Of a DNA stretch of 64,000 bases, positions 50,442 through 59,421 are shown one piece after another (the stretch's first letter is position 1; each line of letters begins with the position of its first letter). A program made the position numbers and the translations under genes. The notes beneath the pieces were generated by a model. That model searched no databases, had not been told where the DNA came from, and was given only the letters and a program-made list of their open reading frames with translations. The stretch lies in NCBI GenBank assembly GCA_040223615.1, contig JAVKFY010000051.1, forward strand, positions 1 to 64,000. Direction: 5' to 3'. Origin of the DNA: JAVKFY01 sp040223615. Its GTDB lineage: Bacteria; Pseudomonadota; Alphaproteobacteria; GCA-2731375.

Positions 50442-50987
50442 TCAATCCACGATCGGCTTGTCGCCGCAGCGCGGGTGCGGCCGGCCGCCGTCGGCGACCG
50501 CCATGCAGAGCACGATTTCGTCCGGCCGCGGCGCATCGGCGACCATCACGGTCATGGTGTCGAAGTGGTCGAACGACCAGGCCTCGTCCTTGTGCCCCAG
50601 CGGCAGGTCGATCGGCGTGCCCAGTGCGGCAACCTTGGCGTTCGACGCGATCAGCGCCTTGCCGCCCCCGACCGCGGCCCGCATCGGCTTGCCGAGCTTG
50701 GGATGGATCATCGCGCCGCCATGCTCCAGGTCGCCGGCGACACCGACGATGGCGGCCTTGCCGTAGCTCACCGGCGCGCCGCCGAGCAGCGCCACCGCCT
50801 CCTCCATCAGCCGTGTCCCGAGCTGTCCGCCCATGTCGAACAGCTCGCCCAGATCCTCCGCGAACCGCCCGATGCAGGGGTTCCGCACCACCGCGAGCTG
50901 CGCCACGCGCGTGATCGGCGGGCAGGCCTTGCCGGTGGCGTCGGTTTCGATCCGTTCGCGCACCGTGACGATCTTGCGCAGCTGCAT
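50442..50987 (-). CDS. Amino acid synthesis family protein (PF06684, DUF1185)
   Basis: The 181-residue protein (ATG 50987, GAGGAGAA upstream) matches the small 'amino acid synthesis' family: MQLRKIVTVRERIETDATGK, AVALLGGAPVSYGKAAIVGVAGDLEHG, RAAVGGGKALIASNAKVAALG and the ending FDHFDTMTVMVADAPRPDE. The reaction is not established. Members often lie in catabolic clusters. Its last 137 bases are duplicated at 44611, beyond the RTX gene, so homologous recombination could delete everything between. It is divergent from the enoyl-CoA hydratase gene. Confidence 0.8.
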   Translation of the reverse strand: MQLRKIVTVRERIETDATGKACPPITRVAQLAVVRNPCIGRFAEDLGELFDMGGQLGTRLMEEAVALLGGAPVSYGKAAIVGVAGDLEHGGAMIHPKLGKPMRAAVGGGKALIASNAKVAALGTPIDLPLGHKDEAWSFDHFDTMTVMVADAPRPDEIVLCMAVADGGRPHPRCGDKPIVD

Positions 50988-51084
50988 GGCGGTTCTCCTC
51001 GCACACCAGGGTTGCGCCCAGCCTAGCAGCAAACCTACGCGCGAACCGCTACGCTGAACGCAACCAATGACGAGGGAGCCCGCC

Positions 51085-51852
51085 ATGGCCTGGCAGTACA
51101 CGACTATCGAGCGCGACGGCCCGATCGCCATCGTCCGCTTCGACCGCAAGCAGAACCTCAACGCCTTCAATCAGGCGCTGATCCAGGAACTGACGGAAGT
51201 GGCCCGCGGCTTCCAGGACGATCTAGAGGTGCACGGCGTCGTGCTGACCGGCGCGCCGCAGGCCTTCTCCGCCGGCGCTGACCTGAAGGATGCAGCCTCC
51301 TGGCAGGTCGGCGAACTGACCGACCTGGAACGCCGCCAGCGCTTCCATGCCGGCGTTCGGCTGTGCAAGGCCTGGGAGGAGCTGCCGCAGATCACCGTGG
51401 CGGCGATGGAGCGCATGGCCGTCGGCGCCGGCATCGCCATCGGCCTGGCCTGCGACTGGCGCGTGCTCGACCGCGACGGCTTTCTCTACGTTCCGGAAAT
51501 GAAGATCGGCCTGAACCTGCAGTGGGGCGCCCTGCCCCGGCTGATCACCCTGGTCGGCCCGGCCCGCGCCAAGCGCATCTGCCTGATGTGCGAGCGGATG
51601 GATGCGGCCGGCGCGCTCGACTGGGGCCTCGTCGACGAACTGGCCGAAACCGGAAAGACGGTCGACGTGGCCAAGAGCATGCTGCAGGCCGCACTGGCGC
51701 ACCCGGCGGCCACGGTACGGCTGGTCAAGGAGGCGGTGAACGCCACCGCCAACGCCCTGCACCGCGCCACCAGCTATGCCGACGCCGACCAGAGCCAGCT
51801 CACCGCCGCTTTCGCCGGCGCGCGAAGCGCCCGCGACGACTTCAAACGCTGA
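51085..51852 (+). CDS. Enoyl-CoA hydratase/isomerase family protein
   Basis: The 255-residue crotonase-fold protein starts at ATG 51085 after GAGGGAG. The oxyanion-hole segments are FSAGADLKDAASW and ERMAVGAGIAIGLACDWRV. The glutamates typical of true hydratases are not both in place, so it could be an isomerase, hydrolase or decarboxylase of the superfamily. The EMKIGLNLQWGALPRLITLVG region is family-typical. It diverges from the amino-acid-synthesis-family gene, which suggests a shared pathway, and it converges with the FecR-domain gene. Confidence 0.85.
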   Translation: MAWQYTTIERDGPIAIVRFDRKQNLNAFNQALIQELTEVARGFQDDLEVHGVVLTGAPQAFSAGADLKDAASWQVGELTDLERRQRFHAGVRLCKAWEELPQITVAAMERMAVGAGIAIGLACDWRVLDRDGFLYVPEMKIGLNLQWGALPRLITLVGPARAKRICLMCERMDAAGALDWGLVDELAETGKTVDVAKSMLQAALAHPAATVRLVKEAVNATANALHRATSYADADQSQLTAAFAGARSARDDFKR

Positions 51853-51861
51853 GGCCGGACC

Positions 51862-54800
51862 CTACGGCGAGAAGTTGGTGTTCTCGCCGAAGTAGATGCC
51901 GCTGGCCTGATACGTTGGCATCGTGCCGTTGTTGATCGAGAACCGGCCGGCGGTGCTCGAAGGCGGACTGCCCGGCCCGAACAGGTCGCCGGAGCCGTTG
52001 CCGAAACGGCCGGCAGGCCCGCTCAGGCTGAAGAAATACTCGCCTGGCGTTGCGCCCGCGGGCCCGGTCGGCGACAGGCTGTAGGTCGCGCCATCCAGGT
52101 CGATCGTGCCGCCCAGAAGGTTGGCAGACCCGCTATCGATGTCGATGTCGAGGGAAAAGCCGCCGACGGTGGTATAGCGGCTGACCGCTGCTGGATTGAC
52201 GCTGTCGCCGATCGCGATACCGGCGATGACGGTGCCGTCATAGGTGGCGGTTCCGCTGAGCCCGACAATCTGGCCGGAATTCGCCTGCTCGCCCGCCACC
52301 CATTGCGCCAGCGGAATTTCATAGCTGGTGCCCGACGCGTCGGCCAGGAAGGCACTGAAGAAGCCCCAGGTGACGTCGGCGCAGGTGCAGATGGTGACGC
52401 CGGCTGGGATCGCGCCGTTGGCGAAGGTGACCTGGTCCTGGGTGACGAAGAAGCCATCCATGCCGCCGGTCGTGCCGTTGATCTGCGAACCGCTGGGATT
52501 GTCCAGGGCGACGAAGGTGTTGTTGTCCTGGAACGCGCTGCGGCCGGCCTCGGCCGCGCCGGCACCGCCATAGGCGAGGATGGTATCGACACTGCCGCCG
52601 AAACTGAAGCCGCCGGCGACCTGCGATTGCAGCTTCATCGAAACGATCATCCGGTTGGTCGCCAGCGAGCGCGTCACGCTCACGCCGCTCGCCGCGTCGG
52701 TGCTTGTGCCCTCGCTGAAGAAGCCACGCACGCCTTCCGGATTGCCGACGCTGTCGTAGTCAAAGGATATGCCGCCGGCGAATCCCTTGGTCGAGCCGCC
52801 GGTGCGTGCGCTCGGCCCGGTGCTGGTGCCGGTGAAGGTGGTGAAGGTCGCATCCGTGTTCAGCGCCGGCTGGTTGGCGAAGACCGGATCGGGCAGCACT
52901 ATGGACCCACGAGAACGGGTGCCGCCACGGCTCAGGACGGTATCCGCACTGTCGACCGCCGCCGATTCCAGCACCATGAAGCGTGGGTTCGCGCCACCGA
53001 ACACGTCGTTGCCGCCGCCGTCGTCGGTGCTCGCCACCGGTGACAGAATTCGCATCGGCTGGTCGCCGGCGGCCCCGCCGGTCACCACGCCGGCCATCGA
53101 GCCGCTCAGGTGGAAGGCTCCGGCAGGGTCGCTGGCCGCGAGGCCGACGATGACGCTGCCGGCCGCCCGCTGCGCGCCACCAGTGCCCGAGATCGTCACC
53201 GCGGCACCATGGAAGAAGCGGTGCTCGGCGGCATTGCCACTGCCGAACAGCACGGTCAGCGTCGGGTTCGCCGGCGCCGCCACGCCATCGAGCAACGACT
53301 GCGGGATGAACGGCAGCCTGCTGCCGCCCAGCGTGAAGTCGGCGATCAGCTCGTAGGTCGCGCCGTTGAAGGTGGCGTCGTTGAAACTGAAACCGCTGAC
53401 CGCCTTGCCGGCGAACAGGAACTGGCGCGAGCCGTCGATCTCGTAGAACAGGTAGTCCGCGTTCGGCGCCAGGAAGCCGTTGCCGGTGACCGCGCCCTCC
53501 GGCGACGACGCCGGCTGCGATGTGCCGCCGAAGCTGAAACTGGTGCCGGTGGTGCCGGACTGGGTCGGCAGGAACAGGTTGTAGGTGCCCTGCGCCGTGG
53601 TCGCCTTGAAACGGTTGCCGCTGATCGTCGAGGTGTTCACCAACGGCCGGTTCGAGGCCGCCGTGATGTCGTCGGTGCCGATATTCGGATCGTTGCCGAG
53701 CTTCACCCGGCCGGTGAGGTCATAGCGGCACAGGTCGGCGCAGGTCACCGTCGCGGCATAGGTCGCCGGCGTGGTCGCGCTGCCGTCATTGATCGATACC
53801 GTGAACTGCACGGTCTCGCTGTTGCCGGTGGTCACCCGGCCGTCGGCGCCGACGAAGGCGAGCTGGCGGATCGCCGCCTGCGTCTGGCCCGGGCTGCCAC
53901 TGAACCTGTAAGTCCCGCCGCCGAGATTGGTGAAGCCGGCGCCCGCGACCGACGCGGCCGAGAAGCTGCCCTGGGCGACGTTGCCGATCTGCACCGTCGC
54001 CGTCACCGTGGTGGCGACGTCCGGGTCAACCACGGTCAGCCCGGCGAACGGCGTCACACTCTGCACCGGCGCGGTCGTCGCCGCGGCAAGCGCGTTCAAC
54101 ATCGGCGCATCGTTGATCGAGTCGATCACCACCGTCGTGGAGCCGTCGCTGCGGACCGCGTCGCCGTCATTGGCGATCACGGTGAAGGTGGCGGTGGTGC
54201 TGCCACCGACCGCGACTTGGTTCTCGCTCGGCGCGAAGCTCAGGCCGCGCAGTGCCGCCTGCGCGGCCGCCGGTGAACCGGTGAAACGGTAGGTGCCGCC
54301 GCCCAGATCGACGAAACCGCTGGCGCCGAGCGAGGCGGCGGTGAAGCCGCCGGAAGCGGCATTGGCCACCTGGACCGTCACGGTCACCGTCTCGCCGGGA
54401 TCCGGGTCGGCGATCGCCACCGACGCGAACGGCATGATCTGCGCCTTGTCGGTCACCGACTGGCCGGCGAGCGCGCCGCTCAGCGTCGGCGCGTCGTTGA
54501 TTGAGAATGTGGTGATCGTGGTTTGCGTATTGGTGGCGTTGACGAATCCGTCGGTGGCGCTGACCGAGAAGGTGATGTCGCGAGTCTGCCCCGGCGGCGC
54601 CTGGTTCGGCGACGGCTGGAACACCAGCAGCCCCAGCGCCGCCTCGGCATCCTCCGGGGTACCGAAGAACACGAGCGAGCCGTCGCCGGAGACACCGAAT
54701 CCGGCGGCGGCGATCGACTGGGCGGTGAAGCTGCCCAGCGTCGGCTGGATTGACCGGACCGTTACCTGAATCGTGCCGGTCTCGGCGCTCGCCACCAGCA

Positions 54801-55761
54801 TGAAGTCGTCAAACGGCATCACCGACTGGGTGTCGGGAATGGCGTCGCCGATATCCACGACCGTGCCGGCCGTCGGTGGTGGCGGCGGCGCGCCGCCGTC
54901 GCCCACGTCCGCCATGTCCGCGAAGCGGTCGTCACGAAAATCGTCGTTCAGCGGTCCTTCGCCGAAGCGGTCGCCGTCCCGGCCCTCCGGCCCCTCGCGC
55001 CGCCCTTCGCCGCCTTCGCGTCCGCCCTCGCGTTCGTTGCCGCCGCGCTCGAGCTCGCGCGGTTCGCGGCGCGATCCCAGTTCGCCGAGCTGGCTGCGCC
55101 CGACATCGTTGTCGTCGACCGCCTTGTCTCGCTGACCCGGCTGGCGCGGATTGCCCTCCAGGTTGTCGACGTCGTTGGCGAAGGCCCGGGGATCGGCCGG
55201 CACCGGAGGAGCTGGCGCCTCGCCGGCATTGACCGAGATCTGAAAGCCGGGCCGGGTCATCACCTGGGTAACGCCACCGGCGCTGACCGTCAGTTCCTCG
55301 CCGAACAGGAATTTCGCCGTCGTGAGCGCGCCGACCTTGACGATGGCGATGCCGCCGCGAATGCCGATCGTGGCCGACGGCGTCTTGATGATGACCGGCG
55401 TGGTCTTGGAAATACGCCCGCCGACAAAGCGCAGCAGGCCCTTGGACGCCGACACGGCGATCTTGCCGGTCTTGGTGTCCGGGTCATAGACGAACTCGTC
55501 CAGCACCAGGTCAGAGCCCGGCCCGACCGTCAGCGCCGAGCCGTCCAGGAACAGCAGATGCGTCTTGCCGACCTCGCCGGTGACGATGCGCTCATCGGCA
55601 ACGACGTCCGACCCGACCTCCAGCACCCGCGGCGCCGATTCCGGCGCCGTGCCCGTGGCTTGCGGCAACACCGCCGAGGTCACGCCAATCCCGGTCGTTG
55701 CCCAGGCGCCCCCAGCAACACTCCATGTCGCCACCACGGTCGCAAGCACCAGCCGCTTCAT
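51862..55761 (-). CDS. Giant exported FecR-domain protein with cadherin-like repeats (copy 1)
   Basis: The protein has about 1299 residues from ATG 55761. A signal peptide is followed by a FecR domain (residues about 40-190: VLEVGSDVVADERIVTGEVGKTHLLFLDGSALTVG, IRGGIAIVKV). Next comes a highly charged linker rich in Arg, Glu and Gly, then three or four cadherin/CalX-like modules ending in ND-type phrases (SINDAPTLSGAL). The unique C-terminal half contains CADLCRYDLTGRVK and CTCADV and ends GIYFGENTNFSP. The FecR domain here is not linked to an anti-sigma arrangement; such proteins are usually exported surface proteins. It is a paralogue of the gene at 55865, 100 bp upstream. Confidence 0.8.
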   Translation of the reverse strand: MKRLVLATVVATWSVAGGAWATTGIGVTSAVLPQATGTAPESAPRVLEVGSDVVADERIVTGEVGKTHLLFLDGSALTVGPGSDLVLDEFVYDPDTKTGKIAVSASKGLLRFVGGRISKTTPVIIKTPSATIGIRGGIAIVKVGALTTAKFLFGEELTVSAGGVTQVMTRPGFQISVNAGEAPAPPVPADPRAFANDVDNLEGNPRQPGQRDKAVDDNDVGRSQLGELGSRREPRELERGGNEREGGREGGEGRREGPEGRDGDRFGEGPLNDDFRDDRFADMADVGDGGAPPPPPTAGTVVDIGDAIPDTQSVMPFDDFMLVASAETGTIQVTVRSIQPTLGSFTAQSIAAAGFGVSGDGSLVFFGTPEDAEAALGLLVFQPSPNQAPPGQTRDITFSVSATDGFVNATNTQTTITTFSINDAPTLSGALAGQSVTDKAQIMPFASVAIADPDPGETVTVTVQVANAASGGFTAASLGASGFVDLGGGTYRFTGSPAAAQAALRGLSFAPSENQVAVGGSTTATFTVIANDGDAVRSDGSTTVVIDSINDAPMLNALAAATTAPVQSVTPFAGLTVVDPDVATTVTATVQIGNVAQGSFSAASVAGAGFTNLGGGTYRFSGSPGQTQAAIRQLAFVGADGRVTTGNSETVQFTVSINDGSATTPATYAATVTCADLCRYDLTGRVKLGNDPNIGTDDITAASNRPLVNTSTISGNRFKATTAQGTYNLFLPTQSGTTGTSFSFGGTSQPASSPEGAVTGNGFLAPNADYLFYEIDGSRQFLFAGKAVSGFSFNDATFNGATYELIADFTLGGSRLPFIPQSLLDGVAAPANPTLTVLFGSGNAAEHRFFHGAAVTISGTGGAQRAAGSVIVGLAASDPAGAFHLSGSMAGVVTGGAAGDQPMRILSPVASTDDGGGNDVFGGANPRFMVLESAAVDSADTVLSRGGTRSRGSIVLPDPVFANQPALNTDATFTTFTGTSTGPSARTGGSTKGFAGGISFDYDSVGNPEGVRGFFSEGTSTDAASGVSVTRSLATNRMIVSMKLQSQVAGGFSFGGSVDTILAYGGAGAAEAGRSAFQDNNTFVALDNPSGSQINGTTGGMDGFFVTQDQVTFANGAIPAGVTICTCADVTWGFFSAFLADASGTSYEIPLAQWVAGEQANSGQIVGLSGTATYDGTVIAGIAIGDSVNPAAVSRYTTVGGFSLDIDIDSGSANLLGGTIDLDGATYSLSPTGPAGATPGEYFFSLSGPAGRFGNGSGDLFGPGSPPSSTAGRFSINNGTMPTYQASGIYFGENTNFSP

Positions 55762-55830
55762 CACAGCGCCCTTCGTCGAACATTCCGGTTGCGGCGCGTG
55801 CGAGGCGCCGCTTCCCGTAATGCCACGACA

Positions 55831-55853
55831 AAGGTTTAGGTCGTCCTAACCTT
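55831..55853 (-). terminator. Hairpin between the two FecR-domain genes
   Basis: On the minus strand AAGGTTAGG, loop ACGA, then CCTAAACCTT and TTGTCG form a short imperfect stem directly after the upstream gene. It may be a weak terminator or a processing site between the paralogues. Confidence 0.35.
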
Positions 55854-55864
55854 GCGTGAGCGCG

Positions 55865-58800
55865 CTACTGCATCGAGGCGGGGCTGAAGTTGGTATTCTC
55901 GCCGAAATACACACCGTATGCCTGGAAGGCAGGCGGACCGCCGCCATCGGTGATGGCGAACTGGCCGGCCGTCGAGCCGGGCGGGCTGCCGGTGCCAAAC
56001 AGGTCGCCGGAACCGCTGCCGGTCCGTTGCGGTCCGGTGATGGTGAAATTGTACTCGCCAGGCCCGAACCCGCCAGCGCCTGGCGACAACGTGTAGGTCG
56101 TGCCGTCCAGCATCAGCGTTCCGCTACTCAAAGACGTCGTCCCGCTTGTGAAGTCGACGTCGAGGCTGAAACTGCCGAAGGCGGTGTAGCGGGACACTGC
56201 CGTGGGGTTGGTGGCCAACCCGTTGGCGATCGTAGCCACAACGCTGCCGTCGTAGGTCGCGGTCCCGCCGTCCAGCCCGACGATCTGCGAAGAAATCGCC
56301 CGCTCGCCGGCGACCCACTGGCCCAGCGCGATCTCGAACACCTGCCCCGAGGGTGACAGCAGCGTGGCGTTGAACAGTCCCCACTGAATCTCCGCGCAGG
56401 TGCAGATGGTGACGCCGGTCGGGATCGCGCCGTTGGCGAAGGTGACGAAGTCGTTGGTGACGATGAAGCCCGGCATCGAGCCCGGCCCGTTGTCGACGAT
56501 GGTCGGCGTGGAGATGCGGTCCAGCGCCACGAAGGTGCTGTCGTCGATGAAGGCGCTGCGGCCGGAGTCGGCGGTGCTTATGCCGCCGTATGTCAGGAAG
56601 GTCTGCGTGTCGCCGGAGAAGCTGAACCCGCCGGAGACCTGGGACTCGACGCGGAAGCTGGCGGAAATCTGGTTCGTGGTCGGATCGCGATTGATCGCGC
56701 CGCTGTCGCTGAGCGGCGACGGCGAGACCGGCTCGACCAGCAAGAAGCCCCGCACCCCGTCCAGTATCGCGCTGGCATCGCGGTCGACCGATACCCCGGC
56801 GGCGAAGCCGTTGAGCAGGCCGCCGTCGCGCGCGTCCGGGCCGCTGGTCGCGGCGGTGAATGGCGTGAACGTGGTCGCGGTGTTCAACGCAATTTGGTTG
56901 GCGAACACCGCGTCGGCCAGCATCGTGTTGCCGCGAAACCGGCTGCCGCCCCGGTTTTGGATCACGTCGGACGCGTCCACCGTCGCCGATTCCAGCGCCA
57001 GGTAGCGCGGGTTGGACCTGCCGAAAATGTCGTTGCCGGCGCCGTCGTCGACGCTGGCCACCGGCGAGGTCACCCGCACCGGCTGGTTGCCCGCCGCGCC
57101 GGTGCCGGAGGTGCCGCGCATGCTTCCCGACAGATGGAAGCTGCCGCTGGGGTCGACGTTGGTCAGGCCAACCAATGCGCTGCCGCCGACCTTCTGCGCC
57201 GTGCCGGTCCCGTCGACCACCACAACGGCGCTGGCGAAGAAGCGATCGGCGCCGGTATTGCCGCTGCCCAGCAGTATCGTCAGCGTCGGCGATGTCGGCG
57301 CCGCCAGGCCCGCGATCAGGCTCTGCGGGATGAACGGCACGCGGCTGCCGCCGAGCCCGAAATCGGCCACCAGGTCATACTTGGCACCGGAAAAGGTGCC
57401 ATCGGAAAAGCTGAACCCGGCCAAAGGTTTGCCGGCGAACAGCACATGCTGCGAACCGGTGATGTGGTAGTAGAGAAAGTCGGCGCCGGGTGCCAGGAAA
57501 CCGGTCCCCGTCCCGGTCCCGCCGGGTATGTTCGCTGGCGTATTGGCGCCACCGACCGTGAACGTGCTCCCGCCGGCCACCGCCTGCGTCGGCAGGAACA
57601 GCTCGTAGGTGCCCTGCGCCGTGGTCGCCTTGAACCGATTGCCGCTGATCGTCGAGGTCGTCGCCAGCACCCGGTTGGACGCCGCCGTGCCGTCGTCGGT
57701 GCCGACATTGGCGTCGATGCCGACCTTGACCCGGCCGGTGAAGTCGTAGCGACAGATGTCGACGCAGCTCACCGTCGCCGAGAACGCCCCGCTGGTGCTG
57801 GCGGTGCCGTCGTTCACCGCGATGTTGAAGTTCACCACCTCCGAGTTGCCGGTGGTGACGCGGCTGTCGGCGGCCTCGAAGGCGAGCAGGCGGATCGCGG
57901 CCTGCGCCGCCGCTGGCGTACCGGTGAAGCTGTAGCTGCCGCCGCCCTGATCGGTGAAGCCGGCCGCCGTCACCGAGGCGGCGGTGAACGTGCCCTTGGC
58001 GACGTTGTCGATCTGCACCGTTGCCGTCACCATGTCGGGCGTGTCGGCATCGGTCACCGTGAGACCGCCGAAGGGTGTCAGCGATCCGACCGGCGCCAGG
58101 GTCGGCGCCGCCAGCGTGTTCAGCACCGGCGCGTCGTTGACGCCGGTGACGACGATCGAGGTGCCGAGGAGAAGGTCGACAATGCCGTCGCCGACCGAAT
58201 AGCTGATCGACGTCGTCGACATATTGCCGCCGGCCAGCACGTTCGCCGCCGGCTGGAATCTCAGCGCCCGAAGCGCGGCCTGCGCCCGCGCTGGGGTGCC
58301 GTTGAACAGAAAGCTGCCGCCGCCCTGGTCGACGAAACCGCTGGCCGCCAGCGACGCGGCGGTGAATCCGCCGGTGCCGGACTGGAACGTGACCAGCACC
58401 GACACGTCGTTCGCCGCCGACACCGTCACCGTGGAGAACAGCGCCAGCGTGGCGTTGTCTGCGACCATCTGGGTACCGGCACCACCATCGACGGTCAGGT
58501 CCGAGACAGCCGGTGCCTCGTCGCCCGGATCATCGGCCGCCGGCATGTCGCCCATGTCGACATTGTCGTCGTTCATCTGGCGCTGGCGCTGGTCGTCTTC
58601 GGCAACGCGTTGTGCGCTGCCCGGCTCGTCGCCTCGCGGCGCCGACCCGGCAGGCTCCGTGCCACCGGTCTGGCCCGGTGGCAGATCGGACCCGAGCTGC
58701 CCGAGCTGGCCAAGTCCGACATCGTTTTCCGAGATCAGCGAGCGGGTGCTGCCGGTCTGCTGCGGCGTGCCTTCCAGGTCATCGACGTCGCCGCCGAGGT

Positions 58801-59368
58801 CGCCCGTGTCGCTGGGTTGTGGCGCGCCGGGCTCGCCGCCGTCGGCGATCACCTGAAAGCCCGGGCGCGTGATCCGGCGCGTGACGCCGCCGGCGGTGAC
58901 CGTCAACTCGGTGCCGAATAGAAACTTGGCGGTGGTGGTGGCGCCGATGCGCAGGATCGCGATGCCGCCGCGGATGCCGATCGTCGCGGTCGGGGTCCTG
59001 ATGGTGACCGGCGTGGTCTTGGAAATCCGGCCTCCGACGAAGCGCAGCACGCCCTTGGATGCCGTCATCGCGATCTTGCCGGATCTGGCATCCGGATCGT
59101 AGACGAACTCGTCCAGCACCAGGTCGGAGTTCGGCCCGACGGTCAGCGCCGAGCCGTCCAGGAACAGCAGATGGGTCTTGCCGATCTCGCCGGTAACGAT
59201 GCGCTCGTCGACCACCACGTCGGTGCCGACTTCCAGCACGCGCGGCGCGGCCTGTGGCGCCTGACCGGTCGCCTGCGGCAACACCGCGGACGTAACGCCG
59301 ATACCGGCCGCCATCGCGCCGCCGGCCGCCGCCGTCAACGCGATGGCCACGAAGACCGCTAGACGCAT
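55865..59368 (-). CDS. Giant exported FecR-domain protein with cadherin-like repeats (copy 2)
   Basis: The 1167-residue paralogue of the gene at 51862 has the same order: signal peptide (VAIALTAAAGGAMAAG), FecR domain (VLEVGTDVVVDERIVTGEIGKTHLLFLDGSALTVG), and a Gly/Asp/Gln-rich linker, less basic than in copy 1. Cadherin-like modules follow (GVNDAPVLNTL), then the conserved C-terminal part (CVDICRYDFTGRVKVG, ICTCAEIQWG) ending GVYFGENTNFSPASMQ. The conserved C-terminal part of some 600 residues is, to my eye, not a known domain. It looks beta-rich and contains two cysteine pairs at equal places in both copies. Function is unknown; I infer a cell-surface role. Confidence 0.8.
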   Translation of the reverse strand: MRLAVFVAIALTAAAGGAMAAGIGVTSAVLPQATGQAPQAAPRVLEVGTDVVVDERIVTGEIGKTHLLFLDGSALTVGPNSDLVLDEFVYDPDARSGKIAMTASKGVLRFVGGRISKTTPVTIRTPTATIGIRGGIAILRIGATTTAKFLFGTELTVTAGGVTRRITRPGFQVIADGGEPGAPQPSDTGDLGGDVDDLEGTPQQTGSTRSLISENDVGLGQLGQLGSDLPPGQTGGTEPAGSAPRGDEPGSAQRVAEDDQRQRQMNDDNVDMGDMPAADDPGDEAPAVSDLTVDGGAGTQMVADNATLALFSTVTVSAANDVSVLVTFQSGTGGFTAASLAASGFVDQGGGSFLFNGTPARAQAALRALRFQPAANVLAGGNMSTTSISYSVGDGIVDLLLGTSIVVTGVNDAPVLNTLAAPTLAPVGSLTPFGGLTVTDADTPDMVTATVQIDNVAKGTFTAASVTAAGFTDQGGGSYSFTGTPAAAQAAIRLLAFEAADSRVTTGNSEVVNFNIAVNDGTASTSGAFSATVSCVDICRYDFTGRVKVGIDANVGTDDGTAASNRVLATTSTISGNRFKATTAQGTYELFLPTQAVAGGSTFTVGGANTPANIPGGTGTGTGFLAPGADFLYYHITGSQHVLFAGKPLAGFSFSDGTFSGAKYDLVADFGLGGSRVPFIPQSLIAGLAAPTSPTLTILLGSGNTGADRFFASAVVVVDGTGTAQKVGGSALVGLTNVDPSGSFHLSGSMRGTSGTGAAGNQPVRVTSPVASVDDGAGNDIFGRSNPRYLALESATVDASDVIQNRGGSRFRGNTMLADAVFANQIALNTATTFTPFTAATSGPDARDGGLLNGFAAGVSVDRDASAILDGVRGFLLVEPVSPSPLSDSGAINRDPTTNQISASFRVESQVSGGFSFSGDTQTFLTYGGISTADSGRSAFIDDSTFVALDRISTPTIVDNGPGSMPGFIVTNDFVTFANGAIPTGVTICTCAEIQWGLFNATLLSPSGQVFEIALGQWVAGERAISSQIVGLDGGTATYDGSVVATIANGLATNPTAVSRYTAFGSFSLDVDFTSGTTSLSSGTLMLDGTTYTLSPGAGGFGPGEYNFTITGPQRTGSGSGDLFGTGSPPGSTAGQFAITDGGGPPAFQAYGVYFGENTNFSPASMQ

Positions 59369-59421
59369 CGCAATCTGACCCCTTTGGCCGACATACCGCC
59401 GGCACGAACTCGAACTAAAGA

